Of a stretch of DNA of 64,000 nt, positions 24,365 through 32,773 are shown one piece after another. Within the stretch, counting starts at the first letter, position 1, and every line of letters starts with the position of its first letter. This DNA comes from Bradyrhizobium sp. (lineage in GTDB: Bacteria; Pseudomonadota; Alphaproteobacteria; Rhizobiales; Xanthobacteraceae), in contig NZ_JACRAW010000009.1 in NCBI RefSeq assembly GCF_016213215.1, positions 1-64,000 on the forward strand, read 5' to 3'. The translations under genes and the position numbers were made by a program. The notes beneath the pieces were generated by a model. That model saw nothing but the letters and a program-made list of their open reading frames with translations, made no database searches and was not told the origin of the DNA.

Positions 24365-24735
24365 AGCGTCACTCCTTCCAACTCATGGTCCTGGCAAAGT
24401 GGATTTGGGGCGGCGACGAGCAATATGCGTGGTGGGCGAAATCTAGATTACCTCTCCGTTTCTGGACTATCGATAAGGTCTATTCAGAGCGGATGTACTC
24501 TACCCTGCGACGCAGTCCGCGCCCCCATTTTAACTTGCGCGCTTTTGATAGAGGCGCTGGTTCCCTAACCGGAACTGCCCACTCGGCGTGGAGGTTCGGT
24601 ATGCAGCGCTTCATCGAAGAACAGAATATCGTTCCAGCGGCTCCTGTCAGAGGAGACAAGCGAGTCAAAGAACAACACTTCTCCTGCAATCCCAACGCAA
24701 GCTCGCCTTCGCTCGAAATGCGCGAACAGGTAGTG
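24365..24735. other. Gap with a possible decayed short gene
   Basis: No intact gene. At 24601-24735 fragments in three frames (RFIEEQNI, then FQRLLSEETSESK, then RTTLLLQSQRKLAFARN) follow each other like a frameshifted copy of a short helical protein common in Bradyrhizobium. This is a weak call. The rest shows nothing I can name. Confidence 0.25.
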
Positions 24736-25929
24736 TCAGAGATTCAACAAGAACGTCTCAATTTCGCCGATGAACTTTGACCAAGCGGGCTCGCCCGGTA
24801 TGGGGACGTGGTTCTCTGAATCCAGGACCACGAATTTGGCGTTTGGGATGGTCGTGGCGATCCGGCGCCCCTCGTCAAACGGCGCCGCGTTGTCGTTACG
24901 ACAGTGAAGGACCAAGGTGGGGGCCGATACCTTCGGCAATAGATCGAGAATGTCGATTTCGTCAACAGCGTATCGGTTCATGGTCGCGTTTTCGACCGTT
25001 GTCGACAGACGCAGCAGGTTTGCGTACCACCTGATCTGCTCGGCAGAAGCGCCGGGAAGAAAGACAGAGCTGAATATCCTTAGCAGGGCGGAATTGTCGT
25101 CGCTCCATCCCTGTCGCATGATGGCAATCCACGCCTTGGCGATTTCGGCCTCTTTCGGGGAGCCGCGTTTGTTGCGGCCCAGCGCAAAGCCGCCGTGAAG
25201 GATCAATTTCGACACACGTTCGGGATAGCGGGCAGCGTGAGCGATGGCGATTGCGGCTCCCTGCGATATGCCTAGGATGGCGTAACGATGCAGATGCAAA
25301 GCATCCACCACCGCGTCCAGGTCGCGCTCGAACGTTGTGAAAGAAATATCGGTGACGTCTCGATCGGAAAACCCAAAGCCTCGACCATCGTAGCGAACGA
25401 GCCGGACGCGGTCGACGAGGAAACGCCAAAGCGGTCCGCGGATAGGACTCTGCCAGTCGTACTCCAGGTGGGTGGCCCAGGTGGGAATACACACAAGGGG
25501 CATGCCCTGACCCACCCAAGCAACGGCAATATTGACGTCGTCTTGGGTCCGGCAGAATGTAAGCTCCTGACCGCGCGAACCGATCGCTGACGGTCGATTG
25601 TTCAGTTCGACGCCGGTCAACTCGGCCGCAAACAGGTAGCCGCGGCGTGGAACGGTCCTGACGATCTCATGGGCATCGTCAGATAGCGCTTCGCGAATGT
25701 CCTTGATACATTGGACGAGAGAGTCATCGGATACAAACACGTCGGGCCAGGTTGCCCTGATCAACTCTTCCTTGGGAACGAGCTGGCCAGCGTGCTCGGC
25801 GAGATAGCGTAGCACGTCGAAGGATTTCGGCCGAAGTTGAAGCTCTCGCCCGCCGCGCAATACGGCGCAGCGCTGCAAGTCGAGGGCGTAACCGCTGAAG
25901 CAGAGCACCCGGGGGGAGTTGGAATGCAT
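24736..25929 (-). CDS. Winged-helix DNA-binding domain fused to alpha/beta hydrolase
   Basis: A 397-residue two-domain protein. Residues about 5-105 are an OmpR/CadC-type winged helix (RPKSFDVLRYLAEHAGQLV, then VSDDSLVQCIKDIREAL and RTVPRRGYLF). Residues about 125-397 are an alpha/beta hydrolase with nucleophile motif GISQGAA, an acid in HCRNDNAAPF and a histidine in SENHVPIPG. ATG 25929 follows GGAGGTGAGG; a longer in-frame start exists at 25992. Such fusions suggest a one-component regulator in which the hydrolase fold senses or consumes the signal. No membrane segment between the domains, unlike CadC. Confidence 0.78.
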   Translation of the reverse strand: MHSNSPRVLCFSGYALDLQRCAVLRGGRELQLRPKSFDVLRYLAEHAGQLVPKEELIRATWPDVFVSDDSLVQCIKDIREALSDDAHEIVRTVPRRGYLFAAELTGVELNNRPSAIGSRGQELTFCRTQDDVNIAVAWVGQGMPLVCIPTWATHLEYDWQSPIRGPLWRFLVDRVRLVRYDGRGFGFSDRDVTDISFTTFERDLDAVVDALHLHRYAILGISQGAAIAIAHAARYPERVSKLILHGGFALGRNKRGSPKEAEIAKAWIAIMRQGWSDDNSALLRIFSSVFLPGASAEQIRWYANLLRLSTTVENATMNRYAVDEIDILDLLPKVSAPTLVLHCRNDNAAPFDEGRRIATTIPNAKFVVLDSENHVPIPGEPAWSKFIGEIETFLLNL

Positions 25930-26149
25930 CCTCACCTCCACCGCGACCTTATGCGTCTTGCCACCTTCACCGATATTTCGGCGGAATTTCATCGCGCCAT
26001 CGTTACATCGGATACCCGGCGTGGCAGTCTCGACCCGCTGGGGGGCGGGCCACCCGGATTACTTCGGATGCCTTGCAAAGGGCACCAAGCCGGTAGGCGG
26101 ACGAATGATACCCCGCAGAGACGGATGATATAACAGAACGGAGGCAACA

Positions 26150-27130
26150 ATGAAGCTTCAGCATTCATTGGTGTTGGTTTTTGCCACTCTGATTATCGCT
26201 GTCACGCCGGGACGGACTGCTCAGGCGCTGGATTATCCAGCCCGGACGGTCCGAATTGTTGTCGGTTTCGGACCGGGCACCGCGCCAGATATTGTCGCGC
26301 GCTTGCTCGGCGATCAGTTTTTCCAGGCATGGGGCAAGCCGGTCGTCATCGAGAACACGGTCGGCGCCAACGGCAATATTGCCGGGGAGCGCGTCGCGAG
26401 GACCAAGCCGGACGGCCATACGCTGCTGCTCGCGGCCGCCCCAGGTATTGTCATCAACCCGAGCCTCTATGAGAAGATGCCGTTCGACCCGGTCCGGGAG
26501 CTTGTGCCGATCTCTCAGGTGTGTGCTTATGGAAACATCCTCATCGTCAGCAACGACGTGCCGGCGAAGAATGTGCAAGAGCTTGTGGCACTGGCACGCG
26601 CGCGGCCGGGCGCACTCACCTATGCGTCCGCAGGATTTGGCTCAACGCTGCACCTCGCCGGGGAACTGCTGAAGTCCATGGCCAAAGTGGATATCCTACA
26701 CGTTCCGTATGGCGGCACTGCGTTTGGGCAGGAGGTGGTCGCTGGACGGATCAGCATGGCCTTTGTTCCTCCTACCGGCGCCTTGCCGCTCGCGCGCGAC
26801 GGAAAAGTCAAGGCGCTCGCGATGACGTCGTTGAAGCGCCATGCCGGCGCGCCCGATCTCCCGACGATGGCAGAGTCAGGCTTCCCTGACTTCGACCTTA
26901 CAGTATGGTTCGGCCTCTTGGCGCCTGCCAGAACTCCACCGGCGATCGTCGACAAGCTGTACCGTGAAACAGCGAGGATTCTCGCCATTCCCGACATACG
27001 CAAGCGCTTCGGTGACCTTGGAATCGAGCCGATCGGGAATTCACCCGCGGAATTCGCCGCCGTCATTGACGACGAGATTCCGAAATGGGCGAAGCTGATT
27101 AGAGAAGCGGGTATAAAGTTGCACGATTAG
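26150..27130 (+). CDS. Tripartite tricarboxylate transporter-type solute-binding protein (Bug/TctC family)
   Basis: A 326-residue periplasmic protein with a signal peptide (MKLQHSLVLVFATLIIAVTPG, mature from about ALDYPARTV). Family features are VRIVVGFGPGTAPDIVARLL, NTVGANGNIAGERVA, LHVPYGG and LPTMAESGFPDFD. It would bind a carboxylate. There is no TctA/TctB pair beside it, so it is an orphan, or serves the TctAB 6 kb away. It diverges from the winged-helix hydrolase gene, a possible regulator. Confidence 0.85.
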   Translation: MKLQHSLVLVFATLIIAVTPGRTAQALDYPARTVRIVVGFGPGTAPDIVARLLGDQFFQAWGKPVVIENTVGANGNIAGERVARTKPDGHTLLLAAAPGIVINPSLYEKMPFDPVRELVPISQVCAYGNILIVSNDVPAKNVQELVALARARPGALTYASAGFGSTLHLAGELLKSMAKVDILHVPYGGTAFGQEVVAGRISMAFVPPTGALPLARDGKVKALAMTSLKRHAGAPDLPTMAESGFPDFDLTVWFGLLAPARTPPAIVDKLYRETARILAIPDIRKRFGDLGIEPIGNSPAEFAAVIDDEIPKWAKLIREAGIKLHD

Positions 27131-27534
27131 GTTGCGCTCGGTCGTGGACTTGTCCCCGGTACCATCGCAAGAGTGAGCGTCGCGCGGCGCACGACGAGGG
27201 GTAATTGAGAAGCCGTCGGGGACGCCATCGATAGTTGGTGAACGGGATATCTCCGGCCCACTGATATAGCAATTCAGCGTAACCGACCGGCTCCGCGGCT
27301 CGGTGGGCGGTAAGTACGCCCGCCATACGCGATTGACCCTCCGTCTGGAGGCGACCACTCAGGATGTCCGGAGTTGGCCCATCGCGTCATTTCGAATTGC
27401 GTCGCTGCCGGGGCATAACGGACATTGACCGAGCCCGCACCAATCAAGCTCGATTTACGAGTACGCGCCCTCGATCGAATTGCTCTTCCGCTACCGCAGA
27501 TGCTTTGGCTGCAAGGCGGCAGCGTGGCCGCGGC
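27131..27534. other. Gap without recognisable gene
   Basis: About 400 bp after the Bug protein. The open frames here have compositions of random GC-rich sequence and no ribosome sites. I see no RNA gene or clear palindrome. Confidence 0.4.
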
Positions 27535-28205
27535 GATCAGCTGCGCTTTCGGGTCAAATGTGCGCCCGACGGGCAAATCGATCCAAAAGCCTGTCAAGTC
27601 TCCGCTGCAAAAATATTCTCCTTTTCCGAATTTCGGAATTGGCGTATATGGCGTTCGTCCCACCCCCGAAGGGGGCGGTCGTACGTCGTCACGAACGCGG
27701 GTCGGGATGCGGTGGACGCGGCAGCGTCGGGCGCGCAGGAAATCGCAGGGCGGGTCCAAGAGTATTCCCGTGAGCGATCATGCGGCGCGCGGACGAACGG
27801 CGCTGAAGAGCGTCTTCGCTTGGGTCTCGATGGTGAGCACACGCCAGCCGTCGACAGCCCGGCGAGGACGTCCGCGGACGGCGAAATCGTGTGGTCCTGG
27901 CGCCCGAAGCTGGCGTCAAGCCCGTGGCGGTGTCTCAGGCCAACCGGTGTGAGGCGCCACAGAACCGCGCGGCGACGGTGGCAATAGAGCTCGTCTCACC
28001 GGGGAGATCACGACATAAGCCGTAAACCATCCGCGCAGGGAAGGCCGGGTTGCTCCGGCTGCCCTGTGGTCCAAGCCGTGTGCGTCTTGCGCACGGACCG
28101 CGGGTGCCAGCCGGCACCCGGCCTTCCCTGCGCCCTCTTCAAAAGAGGGTGTGGAAGTACAGCAAAACTCGGGCGCAAAGCGCCGCGAGAATGCGGACTC
28201 ACGCT
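27535..28205. repeat. Large dispersed repeat region of Bradyrhizobium type
   Basis: Minus-strand frames read, in scattered order, SFEEGAGKAGCRLAPAVRAQ, GWFTAYVVISPVRRALLPP, DAAASTASRPAFVTTYDRP and SGDLTGFWIDLPVGR. I recognise these phrases from often-annotated hypothetical proteins repeated across Bradyrhizobium and Rhodopseudomonas genomes. The phrases lie in different frames, so a degenerate copy of a dispersed element is more likely than a gene. Recognition is from memory. Confidence 0.55.
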
Positions 28206-28279
28206 CCCTCGGCCGTTTGAGAATGATGCGGAGAAACCGTTTGCGAGCGCTTCGGCCGAAGTGGTGTCCGTCCGCGTCG

Positions 28280-29686
28280 TCAACGCACGATCCTGATCCG
28301 GCCCTCCTCCAACAGCGCGCTGGCCGGCAGAGGCTGCTCGAGCTGCACGGACCGCTCCGCCTTGCGGCGCTCATCGAGCCAGTTCGGGAACCACATGGCA
28401 ATCGACGGAAACGCGAGCACCAGCACCACGCAGATGCACTGGATCACCATGAAGTCCGCCATGCCGCGGTAGATCAGCTTCAGATTCCATTCCCGGACCA
28501 CCTGCTTGAGGTAATAGGCCGACATCGCGACCGGCGGCGAAAGGAATGCGGTCTGCAACACCACTGCCACGATGCAGCCGAACCACACCATGTCGTAACC
28601 CAGCCCCTTGGCAACGGGAGCAAGCAACGGCAGGAAGATGAGCACGATCGCCGGCCATTCGAACGGCCAGCCGAGCAGGAAGATGACGGCCAGCAGCACA
28701 GACATCGTCCCCCATGCGGGCAAGGGCGCTGCAATCAGAGTGTTGGTGATCCAGCTTGCGGTGCCGAGCCAGGCGAACACGGCGCCGAAAACATTGGAGG
28801 CGACCGCGAGGAATAGCACCATGCTGGTCGTCGCAAGCGTCTTGTAGCAGGCGTCGAGCAAACCGTGCCAGGTGAAGCGGCCGTAGGCGATGACGAGCAG
28901 GATGGCGCCGAGCGCGCCAAGCGCGGCCGCTTCGGCAGCCGTGGTCAGCCCCATCAGGATCACACCCAGGGTCATGATGGTGAGGACCGTGACCGGAACG
29001 AGGCCGACAAGGCACTCCCACAGCACGATCTTCATGGACTCGGGCCGCTCCTCCTTTGGCACGGGCGGACCGAGCCTCGGATTCCAGTAGCTGCGCGCCA
29101 GCGTGTAGGCGATGTACATGCCCGACAGCAGAAAGCCGGGGCCGAATGCGGCGGCGTAGAGGTCGATGATCGAGATGTCGAGCACCGGCGCCATCACCAC
29201 GAGCATCACCGATGGCGGGATGAGGATGCCCAGCGTGCCGCCGGCCGCGATCGCCCCCGCCGACATGCGGACGTCATAGCCGGCCTTGATCATCATCGGG
29301 CCAGCCATGATGCCGAGCAGCGCCACGGTTGCTCCGACCGTGCCCGCGGCGATGCCGAACAGGGTGGCGGTCACGATCACCACCACATAGAGCGCGCCCC
29401 GCACCGGCGCGAACAGATCGCGGAACGCCCTGAACAGCCGTTCCATGAGACCCGCCTGGTCGCACACGTATCCCATGAGGATGAACATCGGGACCGCAAC
29501 GAACTCGTCCTGCTTCATCAGGCCGATGGTCTGCAGATAGGCGAGGTTGAAGACGCGGACGCCGAGACCGAAGTAGCCGAAGATCAGCGCGAGGAACAGC
29601 AAGGTGAAGCTGATCGGCAGGCCGATGAAGATCGCTGCCAGCATCACCAGCAGCATCACCGCGCCGAGGAGTTCGAGGCCGGTCAT
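28280..29686 (-). CDS. TRAP transporter large permease (DctM)
   Basis: A 468-residue membrane protein with about 12 hydrophobic helices, starting MTGLELLGAVMLLVMLAAIFIG, with family signatures FPISFT-like GLPISFTLLFL, VGATVALLGIMAGP and GGTLGILIPPSVMLVV. It is the Na+-coupled channel unit of a TRAP importer. The start ATG 29686 overlaps the DctQ stop by 4 bp. The sequence type resembles the FcbT3 branch (large TRAP systems linked to aromatic and other bulky acids), but the ligand is not set. Confidence 0.88.
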   Translation of the reverse strand: MTGLELLGAVMLLVMLAAIFIGLPISFTLLFLALIFGYFGLGVRVFNLAYLQTIGLMKQDEFVAVPMFILMGYVCDQAGLMERLFRAFRDLFAPVRGALYVVVIVTATLFGIAAGTVGATVALLGIMAGPMMIKAGYDVRMSAGAIAAGGTLGILIPPSVMLVVMAPVLDISIIDLYAAAFGPGFLLSGMYIAYTLARSYWNPRLGPPVPKEERPESMKIVLWECLVGLVPVTVLTIMTLGVILMGLTTAAEAAALGALGAILLVIAYGRFTWHGLLDACYKTLATTSMVLFLAVASNVFGAVFAWLGTASWITNTLIAAPLPAWGTMSVLLAVIFLLGWPFEWPAIVLIFLPLLAPVAKGLGYDMVWFGCIVAVVLQTAFLSPPVAMSAYYLKQVVREWNLKLIYRGMADFMVIQCICVVLVLAFPSIAMWFPNWLDERRKAERSVQLEQPLPASALLEEGRIRIVR

Positions 29687-30273
29687 ACTTCGAGTTTCTC
29701 CCGATGCTCGAACTCGCGCCCGAAACGGATCCGGTACCAGCACTTGAGCGCTTCGGAGATGCCCTGGATCATGAAGAGGAGCGCCGCGAGCGGAATTGCG
29801 GCGCGGAACGGCCACATGACCGCGCGCCAGACGCTCTCCTGCGAGCGTTCGTCGAGTTGGTACGAACTCCATGCGTCGTCGATGCTGATCATCATCATGG
29901 TGATCATCGTCGGGAAGAAGAGGATCAGGTATGACGCGAGGTCGATGAGGCCCTTGGTGCGTTCGGAATAATTGTCCCAGAAGATGTCGGTTCGAATGTG
30001 TGCGCCCTTGAGCAGCGCATAGGCGCAGCCGAGCATGAACGCGGAACCGTTCACCATGAAGCTTGATTCGTAGACCCAGATTGTGGGGGCGCGAAAGAAG
30101 TATCGCGCGACCACCTCGTAGGTGATCGATGCCACCAGGAAGAGCATCGAGAGGGCGATCAGCTTTCCCGTGAGGTCCGAGAAATGGTCGATCCAGCGAA
30201 TGACGGCGTAGAACGCGCGCGGGAAACCGCCGCTTGCGCCGTCAGCGCGCGACCTCGCGGTGTCTGCCGGCAT
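29683..30273 (-). CDS. TRAP transporter small permease (DctQ)
   Basis: A 196-residue protein with four hydrophobic helices: LIALSMLFLVASITYEVVAR, WVYESSFMVNGSAFMLG, SYLILFFPTMITMMMI and AAIPLAALLFMIQGI. It pairs with DctM (4-bp overlap). The N-terminal 20 residues are unusually long and polar. ATG 30273 is the only good start in frame. Confidence 0.85.
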   Translation of the reverse strand: MPADTARSRADGASGGFPRAFYAVIRWIDHFSDLTGKLIALSMLFLVASITYEVVARYFFRAPTIWVYESSFMVNGSAFMLGCAYALLKGAHIRTDIFWDNYSERTKGLIDLASYLILFFPTMITMMMISIDDAWSSYQLDERSQESVWRAVMWPFRAAIPLAALLFMIQGISEALKCWYRIRFGREFEHREKLEV

Positions 30274-30402
30274 CGATGCTCCCTTTGGCCAGCCTTACAT
30301 GCGGACGAGGGGCGTGCTCGCCGCCCGTGCCTGCGCGTGGCGGGCGCCGAAGAATCCGGCGGCCCGCCGCGGCACAGGTCGCGAGCTGCGCGTGCCAGCT
30401 CC

Positions 30403-31539
30403 CTATTTCGCAGGCGCTTCCGCCGCCTTGCGGTAGATCTTGTCCTTCCAGTAGTAGAGTCCCGCGAAGTCGTACGGGGGCCACCACGACAGGCGGAAGG
30501 GCACCACGGTCTCCGCGTACTTCTTCTGACTGTCCATCACCTTCTGATAGAAGGGGTTCTTCGCGGCGTACTCGGCCTGGATCTTCTCCCACTCGTCCAG
30601 GAAGTTCTTCAGGATCTCATCCGGCGTGCGGTGGATCTGGACTCCTTCCTTCAGCAGTTCCAGGCAGGCGTCGGCGGTTTCGCGGTTGAATGCGAAATTG
30701 CGCATGTTCGTGGCGTACACGGACGCCACTTTGACGATCTCCTGCAGGTCGGGCGTAAGCTTCTTCCAGACGTCCGCATTGATCATCAACTGTCCGCCGG
30801 TCACCGGCTCGTGCATGCCCGGTGTGTAGTAGTGCTTGGCAACCTTGTGCAGACCGAGCTTCTTGTCTTCCAGGCAATTGATCCATTCCGCGCCCTCGAT
30901 CACGCCGCGCTCCATCGCCGGCACGATTTCCTGGCCGGGTATCGTCACAACCGAGACGCCAAGCCTTCCATAGGTCTCGGCACCGATGCCGTAGATGCGG
31001 TACTTCAAGCCCTTGAGATCGGCCAGGCTGTTGATCGGCTTCTTGAACCAGCCAAGCCCTTGCGGATAGTCGGTGGGGATGGGGAAGCCCACAACGTTCA
31101 GCTTGAGGACATCGCGGTAGAACTCATCGAGCAGCTTCGTGCCGCCGCCGTCATAGTACCAGGCGTAATAGTCCTGCCCGTCCATCCCGAACAGCGGCCC
31201 GTGCGACATGGGAATTGTCGCCGTGTTCCTGCCCTGGATGTACCCGAAAGGCGCCATGCCGACGTCCAGCACACCCTTCGAAGTCGCATCGAACACTTCG
31301 AAAGGCGGGACGATCGCGCCGCCCGGCAAGACCTCGATCTTCAGCCGGCCTCCCGACATCTTCTCCACTTCCTCGGCCCAGAGCTTGAAGATCTGGTGGA
31401 AGTTGGCTGCAGCGGGATGCGAGGACTGTCCCTTCAGAAGCAACGGCGTCGGAGCGGCCTGGGACAACACTGGGGCCGGCGAAGCCAAGAAAAGACCTGC
31501 TACCGCCAAGGCGAGCAGGATCGTTATGCGTCTACGCAT
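30403..31539 (-). CDS. TRAP transporter solute-binding protein (DctP)
   Basis: A 378-residue periplasmic protein with signal peptide (MRRRITILLALAVAGLFLASP). Family features include LKIEVLPGGAIVPPFEVFDA, YGIGAETYGRLGVSVV and IPGQEIVPAMERGVIEGAEW, where the Arg of the conserved ERGV region would hold a ligand carboxylate. ATG 31539 follows GGGAGGAGACAGG. Its distance to DctQ is 129 bp, so the three genes make one leftward operon; aspartate dehydrogenase-like and Tct genes upstream are in the same direction. Confidence 0.87.
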   Translation of the reverse strand: MRRRITILLALAVAGLFLASPAPVLSQAAPTPLLLKGQSSHPAAANFHQIFKLWAEEVEKMSGGRLKIEVLPGGAIVPPFEVFDATSKGVLDVGMAPFGYIQGRNTATIPMSHGPLFGMDGQDYYAWYYDGGGTKLLDEFYRDVLKLNVVGFPIPTDYPQGLGWFKKPINSLADLKGLKYRIYGIGAETYGRLGVSVVTIPGQEIVPAMERGVIEGAEWINCLEDKKLGLHKVAKHYYTPGMHEPVTGGQLMINADVWKKLTPDLQEIVKVASVYATNMRNFAFNRETADACLELLKEGVQIHRTPDEILKNFLDEWEKIQAEYAAKNPFYQKVMDSQKKYAETVVPFRLSWWPPYDFAGLYYWKDKIYRKAAEAPAK

Positions 31540-31734
31540 TTCCTGTCTCCTCCCAAAGGCGCCACTGGTTTTTGGTTTCTTGTTGTGGCGCAGTCTAATG
31601 CCGGCAGGGTAGGAGCTTTTGCGCATCAAATCAATCGCTCTGCTCCGCCTCAGGGCATTTTGGCACGCCTCACGCAACCGGCGCCTCGCCCGCTCCGGAT
31701 CGAATTGCCGTCAATAGCGATCAAAGTTCCGAGA

Positions 31735-31767
31735 CTGACGACGTCGTGCGCGTTCCATCGTCGTCAG
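31735..31767. promoter_or_regulatory. Inverted repeat in the dctP upstream gap
   Basis: CTGACGACG (31735-31743) and CGTCGTCAG (31759-31767) are perfect 9-bp arms 15 bp apart, about 200 bp before dctP and just after the upstream gene. It could be an operator or a terminator stem. The rest of the 304-bp gap 31540-31843 shows nothing definite. Confidence 0.45.
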
Positions 31768-31843
31768 GACAATGGCGACCGAGGAGATGCACTCTCGTTA
31801 TCGCTCCGAGCGCCAATGTGGTGGAGCATCCCGCGCGCCTTGT

Positions 31844-32668
31844 TCATGTCCCGACGCGAAGCGATGCACGCAGCTTGCGAAGATAGGCGATGACGGAGAG
31901 CGCGGTGATGAGACCCGTTTTTGGATTTTCTGACGGGATGTTTTCGATCGACATGGAAAAGCGGGCGGAATCGGAGTCCACGTCGATCCGGTGCGTGTTG
32001 CGCGTCAATGTGGGGTCTGCCCAGATCTCGATTTTCGTTCGATCCGGACCTATCCCGGCAAGTGACAGTGCCGCAGCAACATTCACATTTGCCGGAAATC
32101 CTTTTGCCGCCTCGCGTGCGGTACCGTCGAATATCTTGAGAGGTGTGGTAATCTGTTCGATGTCTATGTTGTTCTCGACGATATATGGAGCGCCTGCGAG
32201 CCCACGGATCGGCTTCCGGGTTACCATCCGGACCGAATGGATTGTCCCGACCGCTGCAGCGGTCACCGCGTCGAGGCCAATGAGCGCGCCCGTGGGCACC
32301 ACAATTTGCCCGCCATTTTGCTTGGCAAGTTCAACAAGGTCTTCGAGCTCGAGGAGCGCACCTGCGCTGAGGACGACCGCGGTCTTTCCATTAGCTACAA
32401 ACGGCGCAACGATTGACCTGACGAGCTTGCTCGGGGCGCATTCGATTACGATGTCGGCGACATCGACGAGCGCCTCGATCGGCAGGACGGCGGGCGTTCT
32501 TGTCAGACTGGCAAGCCGGCCTCGGTGCTTTTCGGGGTTTTGCACCGACACGGCGGTGAGCACCAATCCATCAATTCCCCGGTCCAGCGCTTCGACGACC
32601 CGGGTTCCAATTGCTCCCAGCCCGGCAACCGCAATTCGCAAGTCAGGTCGTAAGCTCGTGTTTGCCAT
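31844..32668 (-). CDS. Aspartate dehydrogenase-like oxidoreductase (NadX/DUF108)
   Basis: A 274-residue protein. The N-terminal Rossmann fold starts LRIAVAGLGAIGTRVVEAL (about residue 10), with VSVQNPEKHRGRL and VIECAPSKLV after it. The C-terminal domain (about 155-255, with GFPANVNVAAALSLAGIG) matches L-aspartate dehydrogenase. The enzyme would interconvert L-aspartate and iminoaspartate/oxaloacetate with NAD(P). Here it lies between a tripartite transporter and a TRAP transporter, not with nadA/nadC, which argues for a catabolic role on an imported amino acid or related compound. Confidence 0.75.
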   Translation of the reverse strand: MANTSLRPDLRIAVAGLGAIGTRVVEALDRGIDGLVLTAVSVQNPEKHRGRLASLTRTPAVLPIEALVDVADIVIECAPSKLVRSIVAPFVANGKTAVVLSAGALLELEDLVELAKQNGGQIVVPTGALIGLDAVTAAAVGTIHSVRMVTRKPIRGLAGAPYIVENNIDIEQITTPLKIFDGTAREAAKGFPANVNVAAALSLAGIGPDRTKIEIWADPTLTRNTHRIDVDSDSARFSMSIENIPSENPKTGLITALSVIAYLRKLRASLRVGT

Positions 32669-32773
32669 CGAGTAGCTTCGCGATCCCCTGCGACCGCTCA
32701 GCAGCGGTCTCCCGGAACACTGTCGTGATAGCTGTAATCCTCTTTCTGGTCAAAAAGGCACCATCACCTCGGT

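Noticed and set aside
24385..24780. 131-residue rightward frame after the membrane-protein gene
   Set aside because: It runs into the opposite-strand hydrolase gene, lacks a ribosome site and looks unlike a real protein in composition.
27364..28296. Several overlapping frames in both directions in the dispersed repeat
   Set aside because: The phrases are shared with repeated hypothetical proteins but lie in shifted frames, so they are treated as repeat, not genes.
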